DNA from: Pseudomonadota bacterium
GTDB taxonomy: Bacteria; Pseudomonadota; Alphaproteobacteria; Rhizobiales; Rhizobiaceae
Assembly (NCBI GenBank): GCA_023451735.1
Contig: JAEXYH010000085.1
Coordinates: forward strand, 111,064 to 175,063
Reading direction: 5' to 3'
DNA: 64,000 bases
Below the pieces are notes generated by a model. That model made no database searches. It had not been told where the DNA came from and worked only from the letters and a program-made list of their open reading frames with translations. The position numbers and the translations under genes were made by a program. Position 1 is the stretch's first letter. The number at the start of each line of letters is the position of its first letter. This document shows, piece by piece, positions 26,436 through 35,715 of this stretch.

Positions 26436-28606
26436 CCATTACGACGCTCCCGATAGACCGCAACGGGTCGCTGTCACCAATGCGATATGATCCCCGATTT
26501 CAAAGGCATGAGGTTGCAGACGACTTTGATCTGATGGCCGGCATCCGCCTCATCCGGCGAAAGAGCATGCTGATAATCGCGCTCACGATACTGTTGATGG
26601 CTGCTGCCTTTCCCTTCATTCGAGGAGTGCTCCCGATCTATCAGGCCGAGTCGCGACTGATGATCCATTCGCCTCTGTCGACATCGCTCACTGCAGAGAC
26701 GTCCGACCGTACAGGTTGGTTCGACGTTACGGCGGAAACCGAACGACTCCTGTCGAGAAGCACTGCGGAAAGGGTCATCCGCGATCTGCGGCTCGCTGAA
26801 CGGCCGGAATTTAATCCGGCATTGCGGAAAGCCTCGCTCATTGATCGTGTGCGGAAGATTTTGAGACGTCCGACCGACAATGAGACCTCTACCCTACCGC
26901 AGTCACTTGGGCTCGATAGCGTAGTCTTAGAATATTATCAGGCGTTGCGCGTCCAACGCGAAGGCCAGGCGAACGTCGTCAGGATTGGTTTCTCATCTGG
27001 TGATCCGGCGTTGGCCGCGGCGGTTCCAAACTACTTGATCAGCATCTACAGCGATGAGCGGAAAGACCGGCTTCGTCTTCGTTTGGACGCAGCAGAGAAA
27101 TGGATTCAGCAACGTATCGGCGAGCAGCAAGAGCGTGCCACCGCCGCGCGCGACAGGTTTGATCGATATCGAAACACAATGGGCTCCGTGTTGAACGATG
27201 ATGCCCAAGGCACGACGGCGAAGTTGATTGCGGATCTAAGCGACCGACGGTCCAAACTCGATCAGGCCCGAACTCAGACACGCTTAACAATTTCGCATCT
27301 GGAAGGCGCTGGTGCGGCATCACTTGTCATGGCAAGCGCATCCGTTCCGGAAAGCATTGGCGAGATGCAACGCGATCTAATCGCCCAACAGAAGGATCTT
27401 GACCGTGTTCTCGAGGTATATGGCGACACGGCTCAAGCAGTCATCGACCTGCGGGCCAGAGTCGCACGGTCTCGCATGAACCTCGACCGGGCAACCGGCC
27501 AATATCTCGAAACGCTGCGAGCCACGCTGAATGATCTCGACCATGAAGATGCCGAAATCGAGTCGGCATCAGCTGCCGCTCAAGCTCAGAGATCTCGCAA
27601 TTTGGATGTTCAGGCCGAAGCCACACGACTGGAGCATACGGTAGAAAAAGAAGAACTGGCGATGGATAAGATCGAAGAGCAACGCCGTGTGCTTGCCGAT
27701 CAAGCCCGTTCGCCCGGAGCGGAAATCGAGCTGTTATCGCCGGCGACCACCCCACTCGCCCCGCAAGGGCGCGGCCGATTGTTTTATTTTGTGGGCGCTC
27801 TTGTCGCTTCAGTTTCTTTCGCAGTGACCATCGCGTTTGTCGTCGAAATGCTGGATAAAGCGGTGCGTAGCTTCGACCAGCTATCAGGAATCAGCCACAT
27901 CATGCCAATCGGCTTTGTTCCACGCTTGCTACGACGGGAGCGGTTGCAACCATTAAAACGGGTGCGAGGCGCCAAGTTCGATGACGCTATTCAAACGCTT
28001 ATCATCTCGCTCAAAAAATCCTGTGGCGGGAAGCTGCCCGGCAGCATCGTTGTAACGTCATCACAGAAGGGTGAAGGCAAGTCGACCATTGCGAGATCGC
28101 TTGCAATTGAAATCGCCGCAAGTGGGGCCGGAGTGGTTCTAGTCGACGGCAACCTTCGAAGCGGAAATCTTATCTCGCAGTTCAGTGCGGGACAGGTGCA
28201 AGGTTTGAATGACTTCATAAGGCGCAAGACGCGGCTTACGGATATCGTGCATCATCACGCCGAGACCGGCATCGATTTTATTCCTGCGGGAACGCCTGAT
28301 CTCTATCGGCGCGCATATCTGGCTGATGTTTCTGAAATTATCGAGATGGCACGCGTTAAAGGTCAAATAATCATATTTGACAGCGCACCTGCACTGGCTT
28401 CGCCCGACACGATGCATCTGACAAGCTTGGTGGAGCGAACGATTCTAGTTGTACAATGGGCGAGGACGACGTGCAGAACCGTTGAAATCGGCGTTCGGCA
28501 TCTGCGAGGATCCGGCAGCGCAGATATTCTCGTCGCCATCAACAACGTCAATCCCAAGCGACATGCGATGTACAACTTCACCGACGCAAATCTGATTGTT
28601 GCATAG
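26432..28606 (+). CDS. Wzc/ExoP-like chain-length determinant with BY-kinase domain
   Basis: A 724-residue inner-membrane protein that controls polymer length and export. Residues 45-65 are the first membrane helix and 450-472 the second, with a long coiled-coil periplasmic domain between. The cytoplasmic kinase domain has Walker A SSQKGEGKSTIARSLA near 543-555 and Walker B IIIFDSAPALASPD. The Walker A' motif reads VVLVDGNLRSG, with Asn where BY-kinases usually have the second Asp, and the C-terminus (HAMYNFTDANLIVA) has a single Tyr instead of a tyrosine cluster. Autokinase activity may therefore be weak or absent. It is the last gene of the GT operon. Confidence 0.9.
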   Translation: MTITTLPIDRNGSLSPMRYDPRFQRHEVADDFDLMAGIRLIRRKSMLIIALTILLMAAAFPFIRGVLPIYQAESRLMIHSPLSTSLTAETSDRTGWFDVTAETERLLSRSTAERVIRDLRLAERPEFNPALRKASLIDRVRKILRRPTDNETSTLPQSLGLDSVVLEYYQALRVQREGQANVVRIGFSSGDPALAAAVPNYLISIYSDERKDRLRLRLDAAEKWIQQRIGEQQERATAARDRFDRYRNTMGSVLNDDAQGTTAKLIADLSDRRSKLDQARTQTRLTISHLEGAGAASLVMASASVPESIGEMQRDLIAQQKDLDRVLEVYGDTAQAVIDLRARVARSRMNLDRATGQYLETLRATLNDLDHEDAEIESASAAAQAQRSRNLDVQAEATRLEHTVEKEELAMDKIEEQRRVLADQARSPGAEIELLSPATTPLAPQGRGRLFYFVGALVASVSFAVTIAFVVEMLDKAVRSFDQLSGISHIMPIGFVPRLLRRERLQPLKRVRGAKFDDAIQTLIISLKKSCGGKLPGSIVVTSSQKGEGKSTIARSLAIEIAASGAGVVLVDGNLRSGNLISQFSAGQVQGLNDFIRRKTRLTDIVHHHAETGIDFIPAGTPDLYRRAYLADVSEIIEMARVKGQIIIFDSAPALASPDTMHLTSLVERTILVVQWARTTCRTVEIGVRHLRGSGSADILVAINNVNPKRHAMYNFTDANLIVA

Positions 28607-28846
28607 CGTACGGCGAACCGTCCTTCCAACCTGAACAGCTTTGGCCTTGTCCAGCGTGGCAGAAAAGCGGTGCGATCTCGTCTTGTCTACATCTCTTAGG
28701 TCAGTTTCGGAACGCGGCAGGTTACACCTATAATTCAGCAGGAAGGCGGGCACCATTTGGTGCATTGATCCAGGCATCAGACAATTCTCGGAGCCGACAT
28801 CGACTCGATCACTCGGCTGACTCATGGACAGGCTCTAGGGGGAACT

Positions 28847-29989
28847 ATGACCGATCCATTGCCACGCAACGGCAAAGTTGCGCTGATTACAGGCATTACA
28901 GGCCAGGACGGCTCCTATCTTGCTGAATTCCTTCTCAACAAAGGGTATCAGGTGCACGGCATCAAGCGCCGCGCTTCCTCCTTCAACACGTCCCGAATCG
29001 ATCACATTTACGAAGACCCGCACCGGCAAAATCAAGGTTTAAAACTGTATTACGGCGATCTATCGGACACCTCAAACCTGACCCGCATCATTCGCAATAT
29101 CGAGCCCGATGAAGTCTATAACCTCGGAGCTCAGTCTCACGTCGCAGTCAGCTTTGAAGCGCCGGAATATACGGCCGACATCGATGCGATTGGGGCTTTG
29201 CGCCTGCTGGAAGCAATCCGGTTTTTGGGGCTGGAGGAGAAGACCCGCTTCTATCAGGCATCGACGTCCGAGCTTTACGGTCTCGTTCAAGAAACTCCGC
29301 AGCGAGAGACGACGCCGTTTTATCCCCGTTCCCCCTATGCCGTGGCCAAGCTTTACGCTTACTGGATCACGGTCAATTACCGTGAAGCATATGGAATGTA
29401 TGCCTGCAATGGTATCCTTTTCAATCACGAATCTCCTCGTCGCGGTGAGACATTCGTGACCCGGAAAATTACACGCGGTCTCTCCAATATCGCCATGGGT
29501 CTCGAAACTTGCCTATTCATGGGCAATATCGACAGCTTGCGTGATTGGGGACACGCCAAGGACTACGTCCGCATGCAGTGGATGATGCTACAGCAGGATA
29601 CGCCGGAGGATTTCGTCATCTCGACCGGACTGCAATATTCTGTTCGCGAATTCATCTACTGGGCAGCCAGCGAGCTGGGCGTGACGCTGGAATTTTCAGG
29701 CAGAGGTATCAATGAAGTGGCAAGGGTCGCTGCCATCAAGGGCAATCTTGCGCCGGCCCTGAAGGTCGGAGATCTGGTTGTCCGAATCGATCCGCGTTAT
29801 TTCCGGCCAACTGAGGTCGATAATCTCTTGGGCAGTTCCCAAAAAGCGAAGGAAAAGCTCGGTTGGGTGCCGGAAATCACCGCCCGAGAAATGTGCGCCG
29901 AAATGGTTGCCGAAGACCTTAGATCGGCCCGGCGTCATGCGCTTTTGAAGAAGCATGGGCTGGCTCTTCCCGTCTGCGTGGAGGAATGA
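28847..29989 (+). CDS. gmd: GDP-mannose 4,6-dehydratase
   Basis: A 380-residue extended SDR enzyme making GDP-4-keto-6-deoxymannose from GDP-mannose. NAD(P) binding ALITGITGQDGSYLAEFLL, then KRRASSFNTSRIDHIYEDP, YNLGAQSHVAVSFEAPEYT, ASTSELYGLVQETPQ, SPYAVAKLYAYWI with catalytic Tyr-x3-Lys, and NHESPRRGETFVTRKI are all Gmd hallmarks. The stop overlaps the fcl start by four bases. A 240-base gap separates it from the Wzc-like gene, so it may have its own promoter. Confidence 0.95.
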   Translation: MTDPLPRNGKVALITGITGQDGSYLAEFLLNKGYQVHGIKRRASSFNTSRIDHIYEDPHRQNQGLKLYYGDLSDTSNLTRIIRNIEPDEVYNLGAQSHVAVSFEAPEYTADIDAIGALRLLEAIRFLGLEEKTRFYQASTSELYGLVQETPQRETTPFYPRSPYAVAKLYAYWITVNYREAYGMYACNGILFNHESPRRGETFVTRKITRGLSNIAMGLETCLFMGNIDSLRDWGHAKDYVRMQWMMLQQDTPEDFVISTGLQYSVREFIYWAASELGVTLEFSGRGINEVARVAAIKGNLAPALKVGDLVVRIDPRYFRPTEVDNLLGSSQKAKEKLGWVPEITAREMCAEMVAEDLRSARRHALLKKHGLALPVCVEE

Positions 29990-31044
29990 CGGTGGCGTAC
30001 GATCTGAGGGGTAAAAGGGTCTATGTCGCCGGTCACCGCGGCATGGTCGGATCGGCGATTGTTCGACGCCTTTCTTCCGAAGGCTGTGAGATATTGACTG
30101 CGAGCCGGGTCGACGTCGATCTGGCGAGACAGTCGGACGTAGAAGTCTGGATGGAAAAGAACCGTCCCGATGCCATCTTTCTGGCGGCCGCGAAAGTCGG
30201 GGGTATTGTCGCCAATGACACATACCCGGCGGATTTTCTTTACCAAAACATGATCATTGCGGCGAACGTAATCCACAGTGCCCATAAGTTTCGTGTCGAG
30301 AAGCTGCTTTTCCTCGGATCCTCCTGCATCTATCCGAAATTCGCCGAACAGCCGATCCGTGAAGAAAGCCTGCTGACTGGTTCGCTCGAGCCAACCAATG
30401 AATGGTATGCTATTGCCAAGATTGCCGGTGTGAAACTGTGCCAAGCCTATCGGCGTCAACATGGCAGCGACTTTATTTCAGCCATGCCGGCCAATCTTTA
30501 CGGTCCCGGCGATAACTTCGATCTGAAGAGCAGCCATGTCATACCGGCGTTGATCCGCAAGGCACATGAAGCAAAGCTTTCCGACACAGGCGAGATGCTC
30601 ATGTGGGGCACAGGCACCCCTCGCCGAGAATTCCTCCATGTCGATGATTGTGCTGACGCTTGTGTCCACTTGATGAAGCTCTATTCCGACGATGTTCATG
30701 TCAATGTCGGATCGGGGAACGAAATCACGATATTCGAACTGACACAGCTTGTGGCCCAAGTCGTCGGTTTCAAAGGCAAGATCAGGTCCGACTTGACCAA
30801 ACCAGACGGATCTCCACGCAAGTTGATGAGTGGGGAAAAACTGAGATCACTTGGTTGGGCATCCAAGATTGCGCTTCACGAAGGTTTGGCAGACGCCTAC
30901 CAGTCTTTCCTCAAGACTGAGCAAAGAGATCGCAAGAAGGAGGACCTCGAACAGATCACTCAGTTAGAAGAACGGTCAGGGCAGATTTTCCCAAAGAAAA
31001 CTTTGGTCTCTGTAGGATCATCGGCGTCAAGAAACAAACCGTAG
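29986..31044 (+). CDS. fcl: GDP-L-fucose synthase
   Basis: A 352-residue epimerase/reductase that finishes GDP-L-fucose synthesis. RVYVAGHRGMVGSAIVRRL binds NADPH, SSCIYPKFAEQPIREESLL and EWYAIAKIAGVKLCQAYRR carry the catalytic residues, and LYGPGDNFDLKSSHVIPAL follows. The family is usually about 310-325 residues; here a charged tail of some 35 residues (RKKEDLEQITQLEER) extends the C-terminus. Together with gmd this indicates that L-fucose, or a 6-deoxy relative, is in the polymer. It overlaps gmd by four bases (ATGA). Confidence 0.94.
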   Translation: MTVAYDLRGKRVYVAGHRGMVGSAIVRRLSSEGCEILTASRVDVDLARQSDVEVWMEKNRPDAIFLAAAKVGGIVANDTYPADFLYQNMIIAANVIHSAHKFRVEKLLFLGSSCIYPKFAEQPIREESLLTGSLEPTNEWYAIAKIAGVKLCQAYRRQHGSDFISAMPANLYGPGDNFDLKSSHVIPALIRKAHEAKLSDTGEMLMWGTGTPRREFLHVDDCADACVHLMKLYSDDVHVNVGSGNEITIFELTQLVAQVVGFKGKIRSDLTKPDGSPRKLMSGEKLRSLGWASKIALHEGLADAYQSFLKTEQRDRKKEDLEQITQLEERSGQIFPKKTLVSVGSSASRNKP

Positions 31045-31200
31045 ATCAGGTGTGATTGGGGCATCTCCTGTTTTGAGCGAGCGCAGGCTCCTCATCCGGA
31101 GTGGTGAGTAGCACGTGGTAGCCCATCATGCTGTCGACGAGATGAACTCACCCCAGGAGAGCGCATGGAATATCGAGAAGACCGTGTTTGACGCGCTCAT

Positions 31201-33399
31201 TCATGCAACTTCAGGCAATCCTCTTATCAACTTGTCCAGCGTCATCGGATAGTGTCGAAGGCGAACGCCCGTCGCATTGTGGATGGCGTTCGCGATCGCA
31301 GCGGAAACCCCGCAGAGACCAAGTTCACCGATACCTTTTGCCTTCATCGGAGAGGAATAAGGATCGGTCTCCTCCATGAAGATTACCTCCTGATGCGGGA
31401 TGTCTGCATGGACCGGAACTTCATAACCGGCGAGATCATGATTGACGAAAAAACCGCGACGCGTATCGACGGCAAGTTCTTCCGACAACGCACCGCCCGC
31501 CCCCATCGTCATCGCGCCGATCACTTGGCTGCGGGCCGTAATCGGATTAAGAATGCGACCCGCTGCACAGACCGCGAGCATCCGGCGAATGCGCGTTTCC
31601 CCGGTTGCGATGTCAACAGCAACTTCAACGAAGTGGCCGCCGAAGGTGGATTGCTGATGCGTCTTGGTCAGATCGCCCCATTCCATCGTGTCTTCGCCGA
31701 CAAGGCCATCGGGTCCGGCGGCTTCGGCAAGCGGGACAGATCTGTTGCCTGAGCGGACGCTGCCGTTCTCGAACACGACATCGGCGGAATTGAATCCGAG
31801 CTTTGCCGCCACGGCCTCCCGAAGTTTGACGCATGCAGCATAGACGCCGGACGTTGCGGAATTGGCCCCGAACTGTCCTCCTGACCCTGCCGAAACCGGG
31901 AAGCGGGAATCACCGAGCCTTACGGTAACCTTGTCGATATCGACGCCCATCATCTCGGCCGCCGTCTGGGCGATGATGGTATAGCTTCCGGTTCCGATAT
32001 CGGTCATGTCGGTCTCAACCGTCACGATGCCGTTGTCACCCAGCAGAACGCGTGCGCCGGACGGCATGACAAGGTTGTTGCGGAATGCTGCGGCAACGCC
32101 CATCCCGATCATCCAATTGTCCTCGCGGCACATTGCCGGGCGACCGCGTTTGTCCCATCCGAATTTCTGCGCGCCTAGTTTGAGGCAGCCTCTCAAATCC
32201 CGGTAGGAGAATGGCCGTTCCGGATTTTCCGGATCAACCTGCGTGTCGTTGAGGATGCGGAACTCGATCGGATCCATTCCGAGCTTCTCCGCCATTTCAT
32301 CGATAGCGATCTCAAGTGCCATCAGCCCGGGCGCTTCGCCTGGTGCCCGCATGGCATTTCCTTCCGGCAGATCAAGCGTCGCCAAGCGCATCGCGGTCAT
32401 GCGGTGTGCGCCGGCATAGAGCAGTCGGGTCTGCATAACCGCAGTCTCGGGCCCTCCGCCGGGAAGGTCGCCGGACCAGCTCTCATGCCCGATCGCGGTG
32501 ATCTTGCCTTCCTGACCCGCGCCGATGCGTATACGCTGGATCGTGGCCGGACGGTGAGTGGTGTTATTGGGCATCAATGGTCTTGGCAAAGCCACCTTGA
32601 CGGGACGGCCGACACTTTTAGCTGCAAACGCGGCGAGAACCGCATCAGCGCGCAGAAACAACTTGCCGCCGAATCCGCCGCCAATGAACGGCGACATCAG
32701 ATGCACCTTTTCCTTATCGATACCGAGCGTGATGGCAAGATCGGTGCGCCACCAGTCGATCATCTGGCTCGATGTCCAAACGGTAACCTCCTCGCCATTC
32801 CAGGCCGCGATCGATGCATGCGGTTCCATCATCGCATGCGACTGATCCGGCGTCGTGTAGGTCTCGTCAAGAGTGACGGCAGCTCTTTTGAACGCCGCGT
32901 CAAAATCGCCAACGGCGGTATCCGGCTCAGAAGACTCATCGGGCTTCACGGCATTGCCCATTTCATGTCTGAGATCGAATACGCCTGGTTCGGCTGCGTA
33001 TTCGATCTTCAAGAGAGAGGCAGCCGCACGCGCCTGCTCGAATGTTTTGGCCACCACAACTGCGAGGGCCTGGTGGTAGTGCTGGATTTCGCTGCCGCCG
33101 AAGAGCTTGGCGGTATTCAGATTTCCCTTGGTAAGATCGCCGACGTCAAGCGTCGTGATTATGCCGAGCACTCCCGGCGACGTTTTTGCTGCGGACGCGT
33201 CGATAGCCGTGACGTGCCCCTTGGCGATGGCGGAACCGACCGGATAACCATAAACATAAGGCATCTGCGGATCATGCCATTCATACGCGTATTTAGCGCG
33301 ACCGGTGGTCTTGAGTTCACCATCGATACGATGGATTGGCCGTCCGACGACTTTGAGCTGATCGATCGGATTGGTGGTTGCCGGTTTGTCGAACTGCAT
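31201..33399 (-). CDS. paoC: Periplasmic aldehyde oxidoreductase, molybdopterin subunit
   Basis: A 732-residue xanthine-oxidase-family large subunit that binds the molybdenum cofactor and oxidises aldehydes to acids. Blocks seen are VVGRPIHRIDGELKTTGRAK, YTTPDQSHAMMEPHASIAAW, SPFIGGGFGGKLFLRADAVL, MRAPGEAPGLMALEIAIDE and, near the C-terminus, AKGIGELGLCGVSAAIANAI with the catalytic Glu. Length and the missing leader fit PaoC, which is exported together with the Tat-bearing small subunit. The gene lies three bases after paoB. No PaoD-type cofactor chaperone gene is next to it. It ends convergently with fcl. Confidence 0.92.
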   Translation of the reverse strand: MQFDKPATTNPIDQLKVVGRPIHRIDGELKTTGRAKYAYEWHDPQMPYVYGYPVGSAIAKGHVTAIDASAAKTSPGVLGIITTLDVGDLTKGNLNTAKLFGGSEIQHYHQALAVVVAKTFEQARAAASLLKIEYAAEPGVFDLRHEMGNAVKPDESSEPDTAVGDFDAAFKRAAVTLDETYTTPDQSHAMMEPHASIAAWNGEEVTVWTSSQMIDWWRTDLAITLGIDKEKVHLMSPFIGGGFGGKLFLRADAVLAAFAAKSVGRPVKVALPRPLMPNNTTHRPATIQRIRIGAGQEGKITAIGHESWSGDLPGGGPETAVMQTRLLYAGAHRMTAMRLATLDLPEGNAMRAPGEAPGLMALEIAIDEMAEKLGMDPIEFRILNDTQVDPENPERPFSYRDLRGCLKLGAQKFGWDKRGRPAMCREDNWMIGMGVAAAFRNNLVMPSGARVLLGDNGIVTVETDMTDIGTGSYTIIAQTAAEMMGVDIDKVTVRLGDSRFPVSAGSGGQFGANSATSGVYAACVKLREAVAAKLGFNSADVVFENGSVRSGNRSVPLAEAAGPDGLVGEDTMEWGDLTKTHQQSTFGGHFVEVAVDIATGETRIRRMLAVCAAGRILNPITARSQVIGAMTMGAGGALSEELAVDTRRGFFVNHDLAGYEVPVHADIPHQEVIFMEETDPYSSPMKAKGIGELGLCGVSAAIANAIHNATGVRLRHYPMTLDKLIRGLPEVA

Positions 33400-33402
33400 G
33401 GA

Positions 33403-34353
33403 TCAGCCCCTTGCTTCACTGAGCACCGCGCCGAGCGTACGCTCGACAAGATCGATCTTGAACGTGTTTTGGTCGGTCGGGTGAGCATCGGCCATCAGCA
33501 CGGCCGAGGCCACACGCGCGCCATTCGAAAGTTCCCGGTCGGCTTCTTCCATGCGCCATGGTTTGTGGGCCACACCACCGACGGCCACGCGCCCGGTCCC
33601 ATCCTCCTGGATAACGGCGCCGATCGAGACAAGCGCAAAGGCATAAGAGGCGCGGTCACGCACCTTTCGATAAATATGTTTCCCCCCGATCGGAGCGGGC
33701 AGGACAACGGCGGTGATAAATTCCCCCGCTTCAAGCTCTGTTTCGATATGAGGTGTACCGCCTGGCAACCTGTGAAAATCGGCGATCGGGATGGATCGGC
33801 TGGAGCCATCGCTACCAACGGTCTCGATAACGGCATCGAGCGTCCGCATGGCAACAGCCATGTCACTTGGATGGGTGGCGAGACAGTCCTTGCTCGTACC
33901 GACGACGGCGAGCTGGCGCGTAATACCGCCGACAGCAGAACAGCCGCTGCCCGGGCGACGCTTGTTGCAGGGCTGATTGGGATCGTAAAAATATGGACAG
34001 CGGGTGCGCTGGAGAAGATTGCCGGCCGTAGTCGCCTTGTTGCGAAGCTGTCCCGAAGCTCCTGCGACGAGTGCACGCGTCAATAAGCCATAGTCTCGCC
34101 GAATGATCTCGTGGGCCGCAAGATCGGTATTGCGCACCAGAGCCCCTATACGCACACCGCCTTTGGCCGTTTTTTCGATCCTGTCGAGGCCCAGCCCGTT
34201 CACGTCGATCAGATGGGACGGCGTTTCGATCTCAAGTTTCATCAGGTCTAGAAGGTTGGTCCCGCCGGCGATGAATTTGGCGTCACGGTTGGCTGCCGCA
34301 GCCTTGGCCGCAGCTTCAATGGACGATGCCCGTTCGTAGGTGAAAGTTCTCAT
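33403..34353 (-). CDS. paoB: Periplasmic aldehyde oxidoreductase, FAD and 4Fe-4S subunit
   Basis: A 316-residue FAD-binding subunit (CO dehydrogenase flavoprotein family). FIAGGTNLLDLMKLEIETP is the FAD loop and SGQLRNKATTAGNLLQRTRC the second. A cysteine-bearing insert (Cys119, Cys129 and Cys138, with Cys157 further on) matches the extra 4Fe-4S cluster of PaoB, which sets it apart from ordinary xanthine dehydrogenase FAD subunits. The start at 34353 (MRTFTYERAS) overlaps the paoA stop by four bases; a longer in-frame start adds an unlikely Arg-rich leader. Confidence 0.91.
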   Translation of the reverse strand: MRTFTYERASSIEAAAKAAAANRDAKFIAGGTNLLDLMKLEIETPSHLIDVNGLGLDRIEKTAKGGVRIGALVRNTDLAAHEIIRRDYGLLTRALVAGASGQLRNKATTAGNLLQRTRCPYFYDPNQPCNKRRPGSGCSAVGGITRQLAVVGTSKDCLATHPSDMAVAMRTLDAVIETVGSDGSSRSIPIADFHRLPGGTPHIETELEAGEFITAVVLPAPIGGKHIYRKVRDRASYAFALVSIGAVIQEDGTGRVAVGGVAHKPWRMEEADRELSNGARVASAVLMADAHPTDQNTFKIDLVERTLGAVLSEARG

Positions 34354-34979
34354 ACGCGTGTCTCCGCGACTTCGAGAATGGCATCGACGATGTTCGAATA
34401 GGCTCCGCACCGACAGATGTTTCCGCTCATCCGTTCCCGGATTTCCTCCGGTGACGTAGATGCTTCGACCGTAAGGTTACCGGTCACATGACTGGGGATG
34501 TTAGCCCTGATTTCCTCGATTACAGCCAGGGAGGAACAGATCTGTCCGGGAGTGCAATAGCCACACTGGAACCCGTCATGTTTGACGAAGGCCGCCTGCA
34601 TCGGGTGCAGGTTGCCGGGTTGGCCAAGGCCTTCGATTGTCGTTACCGCGTCCCCGTCATGCATGACAGCAAGCGTCAGGCAGGCGTTGATCCGCTGTCC
34701 TTCCACCATGACGGTGCATGCTCCACACTGACCATGGTCACATCCTTTTTTCGTGCCTGTCAGATGAAGATGCTCCCGCAAGGCATCCAACAGGGTGGTT
34801 CGATTGTCGAGATCAAGATCATGGTTCGTGCCATTGACAGTAAGTCTGACCTTTGTGTGATTTTGAATCGTAGCACCTGGCTTTGCGTCGGTTGGCTTGT
34901 CCGCACCGACGGCGATTGAGGCGACTGCTGTTGCGACCATGAGATCCCTCCGGAATAGTTCGAGGTTTGTTCCACGCAT
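34350..34979 (-). CDS. paoA: Periplasmic aldehyde oxidoreductase, 2Fe-2S subunit with Tat signal
   Basis: A 209-residue small subunit. The N-terminus FRRDLMVATAVASIAVGA is a twin-arginine export signal, so the whole complex probably acts in the periplasm. First cluster: Cys80, Cys85, Cys88 and Cys100 (GCDHGQCGACTV). Second cluster: Cys139 and Cys142 (QCGYC), with Cys189 and Cys191 (NICRC). It is the first gene of the paoABC operon; the family detoxifies aromatic and other aldehydes. About 145 bases upstream to the next gene hold its promoter. Confidence 0.93.
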   Translation of the reverse strand: MRGTNLELFRRDLMVATAVASIAVGADKPTDAKPGATIQNHTKVRLTVNGTNHDLDLDNRTTLLDALREHLHLTGTKKGCDHGQCGACTVMVEGQRINACLTLAVMHDGDAVTTIEGLGQPGNLHPMQAAFVKHDGFQCGYCTPGQICSSLAVIEEIRANIPSHVTGNLTVEASTSPEEIRERMSGNICRCGAYSNIVDAILEVAETRV

Positions 34980-35125
34980 GATGGCTCATCCCTCATCTCA
35001 AACTTAGCAAGATGCGAGCAAGCCGAGGCAGGTCAATCGTCAACTGGCGCGTCGGTTCCATCGACCATGGTCGAAGTTAGATTGGGGTAGCGATCGGATT
35101 ACCGGTTCAGCCCTTGATCATTCAA

Positions 35126-35341
35126 TCATCGCTCTGAGCCCGGCCAGGTGTTTGCGGGATCTTCGACAATCGTTTCAGAAGGAGCATCGGCAGGATCAGG
35201 ATCGCGCTCGTTGGCAGCCCTGAGCTGATCTATCGCCTTCTTCAGTTCGGCAAACACGTCCTCCTGCCGCGCACCTGCAGTCACCGCGCGGTCCACCAGC
35301 TTTTCGAGGATGTCAGAAATCTCTCCGCGCCAATTATCCAT
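35126..35341 (-). CDS. Small hypothetical protein
   Basis: A 71-residue acidic, mostly helical protein (ISDILEKLVDRAVTAGARQE, then ELKKAIDQLRAANERDPD). A strong ribosome site GAGGAG stands about nine bases before the ATG, which is the main reason to accept it. No known domain was recognised. It sits alone between the paoABC operon and the sensor kinase gene. Function unknown. Confidence 0.65.
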   Translation of the reverse strand: MDNWRGEISDILEKLVDRAVTAGARQEDVFAELKKAIDQLRAANERDPDPADAPSETIVEDPANTWPGSER

Positions 35342-35715
35342 TTCAGCTTCTCCTCTTCAGGGGTTTGTCAGATAGCTCGTTTCAGGTGGACGCATGGTCA
35401 CGCATATGATGCCAGCTTCGGAGGTGCTTATCCACGGCGCCGTTTGATAATCGTACGGCACGATGCACCGCTGATGCATTGTGGCTTTTCAGGTTCGCTA
35501 CATCGTCCAAAGCAGAAAAAGCGGAGCGGCGTGAAGCTTTTACCCAAATGGGGTTACAAACCATCGCACGAAGCGGGCGATAAACCCGGACACAAGTCTA
35601 ATGGCCCAGATCTCGAGCGGGTGTCGTCATCTGGAAGGACCATTCTACAGCTATTGCTTATTCGATCTTGCGCGATACCTACCCTGACTTCGAAACGACA
35701 TCTGTCAGGTCATTC
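35342..35715. other. Intergenic region ahead of the signalling island
   Basis: About 375 bases with no supported gene. It holds divergent promoters for the small protein and the HWE kinase. A direct repeat of GATGCA occurs twice around 35463-35480. No EcfG-type promoter was found here. Part of its right end (from 35668) would be coding if the kinase used an upstream TTG start. Confidence 0.4.

Noticed and set aside
31045..31200. Possible short remnant gene on the minus strand and dyad GGTGAGT/ACTCACC
   Set aside because: A short minus-strand frame (VHLVDSMMGYHVLLTTPDEE) looks protein-like but has no start and no family I can name; the dyad is too widely spaced to be a terminator.
32404..34086. 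Long open frame of 560 codons on the plus strand
   Set aside because: It is antisense to paoB and paoC, whose products have full cofactor motifs; its own translation has no recognisable domain and arises from GC-rich codon structure.
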